From Muricea muricata (Eukaryota; Cnidaria; Anthozoa; Malacalcyonacea; Plexauridae), in the NCBI GenBank assembly GCA_963855995.1, contig OY979717.1:23772746-23836745 (forward strand): a stretch of 64,000 nt of DNA, written 5' to 3'. The notes below the pieces were generated by a model. The model did no database searches. It worked only from the letters and a program-made list of their open reading frames with translations, and was not told the DNA's origin. This document shows, in pieces, positions 1 through 14,217 of this stretch. Within the stretch, counting starts at the first letter, position 1, and each line of letters opens with the position of its first letter. Both the position numbers and the translations under genes were made by a program.

Positions 1-1890
1 CAGATAGAGCGGTATACCCACATGTTTTAAGGATTTTCAAAATTAAATAACTTGGCTGACGGATTAATTCATGAAGCATTTCATTATAATTTGGTGGGGG
101 TGGTTGCACGGTGAGATAGATTTCTAAGTTTATAAATAAACATTACCTCGTAGTATATTTAAAATTAAAGTATTGTATGCCAATTACAGTATTTGTGTTA
201 GTTACATTGCAGAATTTAATCTCTCTATTTAAATTTCACAGCTATAATGATTAATGTTTTTCATGAAACCTGCAAAACAATTCTACTCTCATTTTTGGAT
301 GGTCATGTTCACAAGGTAAGAGTTTACGTTTGAAGTTGTTTATTTCAGTTCAAAAGAGCAGTACTATGGACATGTTAGTTTGCATGCAGACTCACGGATG
401 GGAGGGTTAGTGGGCAAGAAGGAAGACCGTGTATTTTGTACTTGCGGCGTTCGCACAGGAATGCAGCATTGTGACTGGATGTTTGCTGTTCGATTCTATA
501 ATTAAAGAATTTCAAGATGAAGTCAAACAATATATTTATTGCAGAGGCTCTCGATTAGCTTAAAATTGAATCTCGTTAACTTTTTTGAACAATAACGGCG
601 CAAGAGCAGACTGTTTGTTTCAATAATTGAAGAAAGAGATGTTTTCGCAGTTACATATCTGATAAAATCGTTGAACTTATAAAGGTGTGCGAATGTTGAT
701 GGTTTATGAACGCTATAGAGATCGTGATACTCGCTAGATTGTTAGCCAAGCTGTTTGCGTTTTGCCCGGTCAAGAAGGTTAAACAGTGCGTTGAATTCCG
801 AATCGCTGAGCTATATTTAATATGTCTGGAGATCGGGCTCCAATACCTCACCAGTCAAGAAAGTGTCCGCAAAAACATGGCGATTTGTGACGCGTTTTAC
901 GTCACAATCTTTCCATTTTCTATGGCAAACGCCACCATTGGCCTGATAGTACTAACATAGAAAAAGGCGATCTTCACCCCCACCCCCTCTTTTTTTCACT
1001 AAACTAGCAAATTTTCACTTAATTGGATTTGAAAATATCGTCGCACAGGTAAGGACTTGTATTATACTGTTTTTGTTAACACTGTTAGCCTATGTGTATT
1101 CTTTGCTCTGGACTTTAGCTTGCACGAGGAACATGCTGATAGCCTGATGCGTGGTCCACACAAACTGCTTTGTACAGTATTACAAATCTGACAATTCACC
1201 GAAGCACAGTACATTCGACATGGCTTTATAAACGACAACATACCTAAGTTATAAAGTGTTAGGGTGTGATTTTATTGTCACAGGCAAGTTGTTTTTGTTT
1301 TGCGTGTTCAAGTTCAACGTCAAGTTGTTCAGAGTGTTCAAGTCCAATGTCCAGCTGTCTACGGTGCCTAATCGAGGGTAGTTTGTGAGTTTGTGTTCTT
1401 CAAGTTTGTGCACCATGTGAAATTACGAGAGAGCATACTTGAGCTAGCTCTGTTTACTTTAAATCTGCTTTATATGGTCATATCTAAATGTTTAATGTGC
1501 ATGAATAGGGATAAACGCCTTCTTCAGCAGTCTTGCTGCAATATATATAGTTCTTCGCTTTACCATTCATCATAAGTAAATGGACAATAATTACAGCAGA
1601 TTGCGAATTGTAGATTGTTATATTTCATATGTACACAAGTACACATACAGTCAGTCTTGAACATTAAGTACTGTAATACCCAACTTTACATCTAGCCTAA
1701 TCGTGAATTGAAGGGTGGAGGTATTAGTTTTTTAACCAAGCATTAGGAGTACACCATAAACCAGAGCACAGTGTAAACTCATTTCAAATTGTGCACTGCG
1801 CAAGTGTGAGTGTTTGTACATATGGACTTATTCATAAGTAACTTATTATATTGTTTTTCAGAATCCTGACATGTAAACTGGGTGTGCTGC
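1..1890. other. No recognisable gene
   Basis: AT-rich sequence with short open frames on both strands, none showing a recognisable protein, domain or splice structure. A small C-rich run lies near 975-995. I see no RNA gene or mobile element terminus here. Confidence 0.5.
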
Positions 1891-2480
1891 TTCTCTATCT
1901 AAAACCTCTCCCTCTCAGTGGGGTTATTGGGTTGTGGACGGAGGGAAATTATGAGGAATTTCGATCGTTGAGAGGACTGCGACATAAATTAGTGAAGCTT
2001 ATTAAACATGATGCAGAAGTGTATAACTGGTAATTTATATTTGAATGGAGGATTTTCCAACTTATTGCCGACTCGCTTTGTGGGTCAATATTATGAGTTC
2101 TAAGGTGTACATGAACTGTTTGTTTATCCATTCTTAGATGTTCCTTTATGCGTGATCGTATTGTTCTTCCGGTTTCTCCCACATAGACCAAATGACAATG
2201 TAGGCAATTAATAAGGTAGATTGTATTCTTAATCTTACATAGATTAGCTTTAATTGCTAGTTTACAAGTGTCACAGTTATCTGGGCAATTTAACTTCTCT
2301 TTACGTGGAGCAAGTATTTTAGATAAAGATGGTCCATTATCAAAATGTAATCTAATATTTTTGAGTCCAGTTCGTCGGACTATAGATAGGGCACGGCGCT
2401 TGAGCTCTTCATTAATAAAGGGTAGCTTGAGGTATACATACTTCTCGGTGTTTTCTCGTTGTGGTTGCGTGTGTAATCTT
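1890..2480 (-). pseudogene. Penelope-like element, GIY-YIG endonuclease fragment
   Basis: Read on the minus strand, about 2480 down to 1949 encodes the C-terminal endonuclease half of a Penelope-like retroelement. A cysteine motif (CPDNCDTC) precedes IYLINC...LVYVGETG and then RTIRSRIKEH, which is the GIY-YIG nuclease signature. In complete elements this follows the reverse transcriptase and nicks target DNA. Here no reverse transcriptase lies upstream in the same orientation: at about 2480 the sequence switches to a plus-strand reverse transcriptase piece. Below 1949 lies a 3' tail (1895-1933) resembling one at 5666-5705 in a second copy. The nuclease frame is open, but the element is truncated and cannot be complete. 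The family is clear; the exact clade is not. Confidence 0.75.
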
Positions 2481-3246
2481 GACGTATGTAATTTGTATGG
2501 ATCCATACCCCTCGAAGATATTAACAATATTACACCCGGTGTTTTCACCGTGGCGAAACGATTTTTCTCAAAATATAGAATGGAATGTGAATTATCACCA
2601 CTGAGCGGCAAGGATTTCGAGGCATTGGTGCGTCTATGTCTGACTAGTGATACTGTCTTGATCAATGGTAAAGGCTACAAACAAAAATCGGGACTAGCGA
2701 TGGGGAACAATCTTGCTCCGATGTTGGCTATTATCTATATGAATGAGTTGGATAAATTAATAATCGAATCATGTGAGGGTTCTCTTTTCTTAAGACGACT
2801 AATTGATGACATATTTATTGCATGGACATCTAATTCAATTACCAGTGACAGCTTATTATCCATTGCCAACAAGCTGAACGATGCGATTAAATTTACAATC
2901 GAGCTACCTGTGCAAAATAATCTACCATACCTTGATACTTTAGTATCTTTCAATCCTACGACTAATAAATTTACAACCTCACTATATGTGAAGCCTATCC
3001 ATAGCCGATGTATAACTCCATGGGATAGCCATGGTTCTATAGCTTCGAAAAGATCCATACTCATAGGAGAAACAAGGAGAGCCGTCTCCCGATCCAACGG
3101 ACTCACTATCAAGAAATAAGTCACTTCACGAAATAAAATCGATTTTTACGAATAACGGATACCCAAAGAAATTTATTAACTCAGTCATGCAACAAACATT
3201 ACACACCCAACCACAACGAGAAAACACCGAGAAGTATGTATACCTC
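2481..3246 (+). pseudogene. Penelope-like element, reverse transcriptase fragment
   Basis: The plus strand encodes part of a Penelope-like reverse transcriptase: LDVCNLYGSIP near the start, GLAMGNNLAPMLA at about 2695-2735, and the catalytic block RRLIDDIF at about 2795-2815, whose DD pair is intact. A stop at 3117 breaks the frame. Related coding continues in another frame to [16 protein letters not shown] at 3199-3246, where an (AT)n tract replaces the expected endonuclease. The last roughly 45 bp are an inverted copy of 2434-2478, so the endonuclease and reverse transcriptase pieces meet head to head. In the family this enzyme copies the element RNA at a nicked target. This copy lacks the N-terminal part and the linker to the nuclease. 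Confidence 0.75.
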
Positions 3247-3845
<599 letters not shown>

Positions 3846-3864
3846 CTAACTAAATTTGTATATA

Positions 3865-5518
<1,654 letters not shown>

Positions 5519-7775
5519 TTATTACGTTTCGGGATCAAGCCCCTTCTTCAGAATGGCATTCATTAATCCCCGTCTCATTAAATACCTTCTATAATTTGCG
5601 TATAAACATAAACTAAACCTCTACTTTTAAGTTAAGCCCATTAGGCACATAGCATTTAAACTTCTCTATCCAAAAACTCTCCCTCTCCGTGGGGTTATTA
5701 ACGTCAGTACAATCAGTAACCTGCACTGGCAAATCACTTTAACCTGAATGGTTGCCCGGCAGCATTTGTCTTCCTGCGACCATACCTATTTAAAGAACTT
5801 TGATGATTATTAAAGCGCAACCTAAATGATGTTATAGGACTTCCAATATATTGTAGCCTACAGCTGTTACAACTTATTAAATATATTCACCGTCTGAGTC
5901 TCAATCGAAACGATGATTAATGCAGAAAGAACGTTCCTCCGCATTGGTTTTAAATTTATCACCAACTGTAACGTTATCACAAACTTTACATCTATTCTTT
6001 TCGCACTTAAACGTCCCAACGACTGTTTCCTCTTCCCTTCACAACATAGCACGAACTAAATGGTCCTTAAGGTTCTTGGTACGACGAAAACACATTGGTG
6101 GTTCTGGCACAATCTGCAAAAACCTTTCAGATAAACCTACAATTCCCTGCAATTCTCTAAAGATCTTTAAAGAACTCTCAATGCTGGATGATAATCAACT
6201 ACAAAACAATTTCTATTACTATTTTCAATCCCCTCTTTCCGCTTAAGCTGACTATTCCTGTTGACTTTCCTTCATTTTTTCTGACTAGTTATCAACATAA
6301 TCGGAACAATACCCCCGTTTTACAAAAAACCCGTTAAGTTCTCCTAACTTTTCTTCAAAAACATTATCCGAATGACAAATTCGCCTCAAACGTAAACCTT
6401 GGCTATAAGGGATCCCTCTCTTAACGTGCGAAGGGTGACATGATTTAAAATTCAAATACTGATGCGCATCAGTAGGCTTAGAATAAACATCGGTATGAAA
6501 CGCAGCATTAACTTTAGTAATCCACACGTCCAGAAAAGCAATCTACTGCAAACCAACTTCCCATGTAAACTTAACGTTCCCATGAAATAAGTTCAACTTT
6601 GCGAGGAAATTACTCAATTCATCCCCACCATGAAGCCATATCATGAAAACAGCATCCAGAAACCGCCACCAAACCCAAGGCTTCAACTAACAAGAATCCA
6701 AAAATCGCTCCTCAAAATACCCCGTAAAAATATTAGCAAAACCGGGGGCAAATTTAGTCCCAATAGCCGCCCCCAGTTTTTGTCGAAACACAGTGTCATC
6801 AAACTCAAAGAAATTATTTCTAAAACCAGTTTGGTAAGCGAGACTAAGTCATCTACATCTACACTCTGTGTGGTATATGAGGACATATAATCCCACAACA
6901 TCCATAGTGCACAAAATCGCAGTCGATGGAATATGACCTAAGTCCTCCAATTGCTGCTTTTATTGCTGCAATTGCTTAATAACAGACGGCACACCCTCTA
7001 CCAGCGGCTTAATATGAAAATCAAGAAACTCTGAAATCCTTTCCGTGGCCGTACCTTAGTTAGATTAACTGGTCTACCTGGTACATTTTCTAACCTTTCG
7101 TGTATTTTAGGCAACAAATAAAAACGACCTAATAGAGGTCTAGAAACGACTAGGTATTCTACGTTTTTACTAGAAATATAGCCTTTATCTAACAAAGGCT
7201 GCAATGCTTCTTTAACCTGATCCGAAACCTCACTTAAAGAATCTTGTTCAAGTTTCTCATAAACAACCGCATCGTTAAGATGATTGTACGCCTCCCTACA
7301 GTAATCTTTCCTATTGCACACTACAACAGCAGAACCTTTGTCCGCTTCCTTAATAATATCCCTACTGCTTTTTAAATTTCTCAAAGCCTGTATTTCCTTA
7401 ACCGAAAGATTACTGTAGTTTCTACCCCCCCCCCTCCCCCGTATTAATAGCAGAGATTCTCTCCTCAAGTTTCGGGCAATGTACTTCTATAACCGGATCT
7501 ATCTCACTAGGCACCCAACTTGATTTCTCTTTAAATTGCTTAAAGTTTTGACTTAACTCCTCAACCCCATAATCCCTCCTACCTTCAAAATAAGCTTTAC
7601 ATTTAATTTTACGACAAAATTCTTTAACATTCCTCTTAATAGCCGACCAATCTAATTCTTTTGGAGTTGGATAGAACTTAAGCCCTTTAGACAACAGAGA
7701 AATCTCTGCTTGCGTTAATACCCTATTAGAAGTATTTACTACATTATCGGTATGAGCGAGAAGTGATCGAAGCAC
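5519..7775 (-). pseudogene. Penelope-like retroelement, degraded full-length copy
   Basis: Read on the minus strand from 7775 to 5519. The N-terminal part (7775-7430) and a block containing IIKEADKGSAVVV and FYLLPKIHE (about 7420-7060) are typical of Penelope-like elements. A reverse transcriptase core follows with LGAAIGTKFAPGFANIF at about 6780-6730, and the catalytic block reads RFLDAVFMIW where the family has two aspartates. Remains of the endonuclease region lie at about 6100-5870. There are several frameshifts and stops (for example near 7430, 6900, 6630 and 6550), and the second catalytic Asp is lost, so the copy is dead. Its far end has a tail motif at 5666-5705 shared with the copy at 1895-1933 and a hammerhead-like motif at 5524-5551, then (AT)n. 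Confidence 0.8.
5524..5551 (-). ncRNA. Degenerate hammerhead-like motif at a Penelope-like end
   Basis: The minus strand reads CTGAAGA, a GGG/CCC stem with a short loop, then GAAACGT. This is the core order of the small hammerhead variants known from Penelope-like elements. The flanking stem I pairing is weak, so activity is doubtful. Confidence 0.4.
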
Positions 7776-7826
7776 TCGAGATACGGAATTATTCGGACAG
7801 AATTATGAATGGTTGTGCAGGACGTA

Positions 7827-9558
7827 GCGTAATGCGGGGCAAAACGAGACAGTGGGGCTAAATGAGACACTTTGGCTTAAATGAATACAGCGAGTGATCT
7901 ACCGCTATTTGCCTAATAAGGAATTGCGGGCTCATTCGTGATGCTTCTTGGCTTGTTTTGAAAGTTATTACAAATCAAAGGCTAACTTCTGACGAGAATT
8001 ATCCTGAATTTTGTGAGTGACATTGGATCCTGTCTGGTTAAATTAAGGTACATTATTTTTTTATATTTTAAATAGTATTTCTTTTCTCTCGCAGGTCGTA
8101 ACGATCGAATAAAACCTTATTTATTTAAGAGGCATTAGCATGTGCCCTTTCATGTCAGATGTATATTTTGTTAATGTTGACTGTAATTTTTCGCATTGGA
8201 CGACTTTTAATTCACTCACGCAGTTGGGGCAAAATGAGACAAGCCTACACCCTTTTAAGTTTGTATACTTATGTGAACCTTTTTGTTTGTCGTTATCTGT
8301 TGTTGTGTTTACTAAAGGATTCTGCACAACAGCACAATATTAATGTTGTCTCAATAAAGCAAAGTCACCAATTCTTTATGGATTTATTGCCAATGTAACA
8401 TGTAAATAGGTCACCAAATTCTGGTGTGGTACCAGTTACACATCATCCAATTCAAATTGTGTGAAATTTTGCCTAGAAATGTTGCACCAATGGTCATTAG
8501 TATATGACTTTACTGCAAAATAAGCAATATTAAAACAACAATTTTAAATTTGGCTGCAAACTCATTGGTCATGATTTTTTGTCGATCAACCCAAAGGACA
8601 ACCCTGATCTGTCATTTCGAAAACCACTTGTGACTGATGTATATAGTGTGAATAAAATGCCTGTCCAGTGTATTATAATACTAGGGCAACTGTGTTAAGC
8701 TGTGTGTGAGTAGCTTATAAATACTCAAATGTTGTGAAAATAGTTTAATAAGTGTACATATGTCAGTGATAGTTATAGTCTCGATGATGTTATAAAGCGG
8801 CATGTCTCTTGTTAGCGACCAGTGGTAGACATGGTCGAACTACCATAATATTATTTATTCTATTTGTATTCAGTGACATGTGTCAGTGGTGTTAAGTTTG
8901 TCCCACCAGTGATGAACTTGAAAGAAAAAACAAGTCTGCTTTGATCGACCATGCTTCAGACCCTGCTGGCCTCTGTTCTCCAACGAGTGAATAGACTATG
9001 ACTGGTTTCTGATGTTTCATCAACATTTTGTCATCCAACCCTAGCCTGCAAAATGTTCCTAAGATCTGACACTGAGCATGTGCAAGATATACCAAATGTC
9101 ATGTGTGTGATGTGTTCTGGTTCAAGTCTGCTGCAGGCAAGGAGTGAGATAAATGCTCCTTGTTTGAAAATTATGGTAACAGGAAAACTGTCAATCCATG
9201 CTAGTCATCTGAAATGCAACCTGTGATTTGTTTATATATTAAGAAACTGATAGTTAATGTATTGTTACATTTAGTTAAATCATTTAATTAAAGAATTTTT
9301 TATTTTTGAACATTTTTGTAGCATTTTATTTGCCTGTCTCATTTTGCCCCACATGCTGGGGCAAAATGAGACAATAATGACTTGTTGTTTTTGTTCTCAT
9401 AACACGACAGCCGTGTCTCCAAAAGAGTTTTTCTTCTCTGTATTGCTAGTCATGAGTCTATTTAACATATTCATTATGAAAAAAGTACTTGATTTTGCTT
9501 TCATGCTTTTTTATAGCAAGTGAAATCCTTAAGTGTCTCGTTTTGCCCCGCATTACGC
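7827..9558. mobile_element. Non-autonomous DNA transposon, GCGTAATGCGGGGC ends
   Basis: Both ends carry GCGTAATGCGGGGCAAAACG in inverse orientation, continuing as GAGACA, and each is flanked by TA (7825-7826 and 9559-9560). This gives a 1,732-bp element with a candidate TA target duplication. The internal motif GGGGCAAAATGAGACA recurs at about 8226 and, head to head, at 9332-9375; such subterminal copies may be transposase-binding sites. No open frame inside has a recognisable product, so the element depends on a transposase elsewhere. I cannot assign a superfamily. Confidence 0.75.
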
Positions 9559-9599
9559 TAATATCAATATCTAATTTGACCAATTGGAACAATCAGGCT

Positions 9600-9907
9600 T
9601 CGAACATGCCTTATGGTACAATCAACAATATAAAAACAATTACTCTTTTAACTTAGAACTTAAATTAACATTTTTGTCAACATTTTAGTTTTATAGCTTC
9701 AATCAAGCGACAAATGCATGTATATATAGAGGACGATTTTATTATTCAGATTATTGCACTCACTGATGAAGCCTTAACCGGCGAAACGTCTGAGGATTTT
9801 ATAATAAATAATCTTACAATTTGCCAAAAGAAGTCCTTTTCTTTGGTTTAAATAAACCAGCCAACAGACATAATAAATCCGGACATGACAATCAAAACCT
9901 ATATTTA
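9600..9907 (+). mobile_element. Penelope-like element terminal fragment
   Basis: A solitary terminus containing TATATATAGAGG at 9720-9731 and the hammerhead-like motif at 9759-9794, followed by about 110 bp of unique sequence and then (AT)n. No coding sequence is attached. The assignment rests on the ribozyme motif and on its resemblance to the end of the copy at 5519. Confidence 0.5.
9759..9794 (+). ncRNA. Candidate minimal hammerhead ribozyme
   Basis: CTCA (9759-9762) pairs with TGAG (9791-9794) as stem I. The core CTGATGA is at 9763-9769. GCC (9771-9773) pairs with GGC as stem II, and GAAACGTC is at 9783-9790 with predicted cleavage after the final C. Stem III is only the A-U and C-G pairs of ACGT with no loop. 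Such hammerhead variants are described from Penelope-like elements and can cleave as dimers, because ACGU is self-complementary. An extra A after CTGATGA makes the stem II junction non-standard. Confidence 0.55.
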
Positions 9908-11724
<1,817 letters not shown>

Positions 11725-11730
11725 CGTGAA

Positions 11731-12079
11731 TATGAGGTGTGATATCCGCCAAAATTGATATATTCAATTATGCGATTCAACATTCAATTATGCGATTCAA
11801 AACTTTAATTGTGCAATTCAAACATGCAATTATGCGGTCCAAAATTAGTAATATGCAAACTTGAATTATGAAGACTGTTTCATTCGGAATGAAATTGACA
11901 TTCGGCATGGCACTCAGTCATTCATAATATGCGAGCTTAAATTATGAGGACTGTTTCATTCGGAATGAAATTGACATTCGGCATGGCACTCAGAAACCAA
12001 ACTTTGACTTCCGGTTATACGCCGCTGATTAATTAAGCGCGGGAAAATGCAGGAATTTGTTAATGCAATATGGCCGAAC
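11731..12079 (+). repeat. Left terminal inverted repeat (349 bp)
   Basis: It matches the complement of 18,478-18,826; the one difference I noticed is CCAAACTTTG here against CCAAAATTTG on the right. Inside are about four copies of a unit like ATTATGCGATTCAA (11,763-11,840), then a 67-bp sequence repeated with a 76-bp period (11,851-11,917 and 11,927-11,993), each containing the near-palindrome TTTCATTCGGAATGAAA. These subterminal arrays are candidate transposase-binding sites. The repeat ends ten bases into the transposase coding sequence. Confidence 0.93.
12007..12069 (+). promoter_or_regulatory. Transposase promoter region in the left TIR
   Basis: ACTTCCGGT (12,007-12,015) is the complement of a consensus ETS site (ACCGGAAGT), and GCGGGAAA (12,039-12,046) matches the E2F consensus, ending 23 bp before the ATG. 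No TATA box is obvious. The same DNA precedes the HECT gene. Site calls are consensus matches only. Confidence 0.5.
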
Positions 12080-13934
12080 CATCAGAAACAAATCGACAAA
12101 CGAGACTTGAGCTAGCACGTATACTGCATTATATTTTGAGGTTGCTAGAGGCGGATTATATTGACGAAAATATCATTGATAGTGTGCAGTATCGCCTTGA
12201 CTGGGTTTACAATATTGTGGTGAGATACGCTGATTTACACGTAATTGACGAGAGAGTTGTAAGGTGCATACAGTTGGCTAAGAATTGTCTTCAAGTGGAT
12301 AGTGGTGAGGGGTGTTCGCGTTTTACTGTCGTTCGCCATATGTTTAATGGAGAGAAGGGTAGACCACGGCTACAAATACCCTTAGAACATCTTCGCTTTT
12401 TGTTGGAAAAAAAGTTCAAGGTGGCTGAAATTGCTAACCTTTTTGGTACGAGCAAACGAACAGTGGAAAGACGCATGAAGGACTTTGGACTGTCCGCTGC
12501 GACTACTTATGCCCAATTATCAGATCAACAGCTGGATGAATTAATCCGTGATATACAAAGAGATTTTCCAAATGCAGGATGCAAGAGAGTCACTGGACTT
12601 CTCCGAGCTAGAGATGTTTACATGCAACAAGCTCGTATTCGACAATCGATGCGGAGAGTTGACCCAGAAGGGATACTTCTTAGAGCCCTTGAACTGAATA
12701 CGATTCGTCGAAGGCAATATAGTGTTGCTGGCCCTCTTTCCCTCTGGCACATTGATGGAAATCATAAATTAATACGGTATGTTGTAGGAGAGGAAAGGAG
12801 GATAAATGTTACTGCATTCCACAGAGTAATCTCACTATTAATAGGGAGGATTGAACAAAGGAATAGCAGTACTTATAATCAAGTTACTCAATTATTCTTG
12901 TTTTAATATTATGAATTATTGTAAAGAATTCATGTACATTTTTTTATTTAGCAGGATTTCATTGTGAACACCTTTAGGTGACATGAACTTCCTAAATAAA
13001 TATTACCATTCATTTTTATAGCTGGAGATTTGTGATTCATGGTGCCATTGATGGCTTCTCTCGCATGGTGGTCTACCTGTCTTGTTCCACTAACAACAGA
13101 GCATCAACTGTTTTCCAGCTTTTTCAGGATGCAGTGCAATCATTTGGGCTCCCATCACGTGTTCGTTCGGATAAAGGTGGTGAGAACACAGACGTTGCAT
13201 GGTATATGTTGTCACACCCTTTAAGGGGCCCGGATAGAGGGAGCCACATTGCAGGCAGAAGCGTGCATAACCAACGAATAGAAAGGTTGTGGAGAGATCT
13301 TTTTACTGGTTGTACGTACATTTTTTACAATCTTTTTTATCACATGGAGGACCAAGGAATTTTGGATCCTTCAAGTGAATGGCATCTTGCAGCTTTACAT
13401 TATGTATTCCTTCCAATAATAAACAGACATTTAAAGTTATTTGCAGAAGGTCACAACAGGGCACCAGTCAGCACTGAACAAAATCAATCCCCAGAGCAGC
13501 TTTGGCTCAAAGGGATGTTGTCAACACCCAGCAACAGGATTGCAGATGAATTTGTCAATCAGGTAATGTAATCATCTTATTTATCAATTTGTCAACCAGG
13601 TAATGTAATTTTCTTATGATAAAGCTATTTTAAAGACCAATGCCATGATATTACATGCACTGTTTTGCTCTTATGTGCTGAACTTAAATTATTTTAGGAT
13701 TTCAGTGACTATGGTACTGACTGGAATAGCCCTTGTCCCAGTGCAGACATCTTGGAAGACCGCGAAGTAGTAGTGCCTGAAACAAATTTGCCACTTGAAG
13801 GAGTAGAAATAGAAAATCTACAAAGATTAATCAATCCCTTACGCAACTCTGAATACCATGGGGTTGACATATACGCTGACGTAATTGCTTTCTTTGATGA
13901 ACATGTTCAACAAACATTACAGGGCACAGTTTAA
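12070..13934 (+). CDS. Integrase-like DDE transposase (3 exons)
   Basis: Predicted exons are 12,070-12,776, 13,022-13,562 and 13,698-13,934. All introns are GT-AG and all junctions join in frame, giving 494 residues. Residues about 107-141 form a helix-turn-helix ([20 protein letters not shown]), followed by an IS3-type helical region ([15 protein letters not shown]). The catalytic core has [12 protein letters not shown] (Asp229), RSDKGGEN (Asp286) and NQRIERLW (Glu323), a DDE triad with 36 residues between the last two. This is the retroviral-integrase fold used to cut and join DNA ends, here presumably acting on the TIRs in the nucleus. The start is fixed by its position in the TIR. The exon 2 donor is duplicated just downstream (13,552-13,612). 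The gene looks intact. Confidence 0.9.
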
Positions 13935-14217
13935 ATATTATGCCAATGTATTTTTACCAAACTAAAAATTCATAATTAAGAAGTACAGTGATTTAGTTTT
14001 TTGCAAGTCATAATATTGTACATACTACAATTATGTAGGAGCAATACTGTCCTTGTATCATAATCACTAAATTAACATTAATATCAGAGGGACTGTCAGT
14101 CAATCTTTGACATTACTGTAAACATCTGAATGGCTTGCATCTCTTTCTGAGAAAAACTAAACATTTCATTAAATTATACCTAACGTTTCAACTTGCAAAA
14201 TATATGTTTGTCATTAT
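13935..14217. other. Convergent intergenic spacer
   Basis: AT-rich 283 bp between the stop codons of the transposase and HECT genes, which face each other. It must hold both polyadenylation signals; I could not single out one confidently. Confidence 0.5.

Noticed and set aside
1949-2665. Single 238-codon minus-strand protein
   Set aside because: Only the part below about 2480 is endonuclease coding; the N-terminal part is the antisense of the reverse transcriptase segment.
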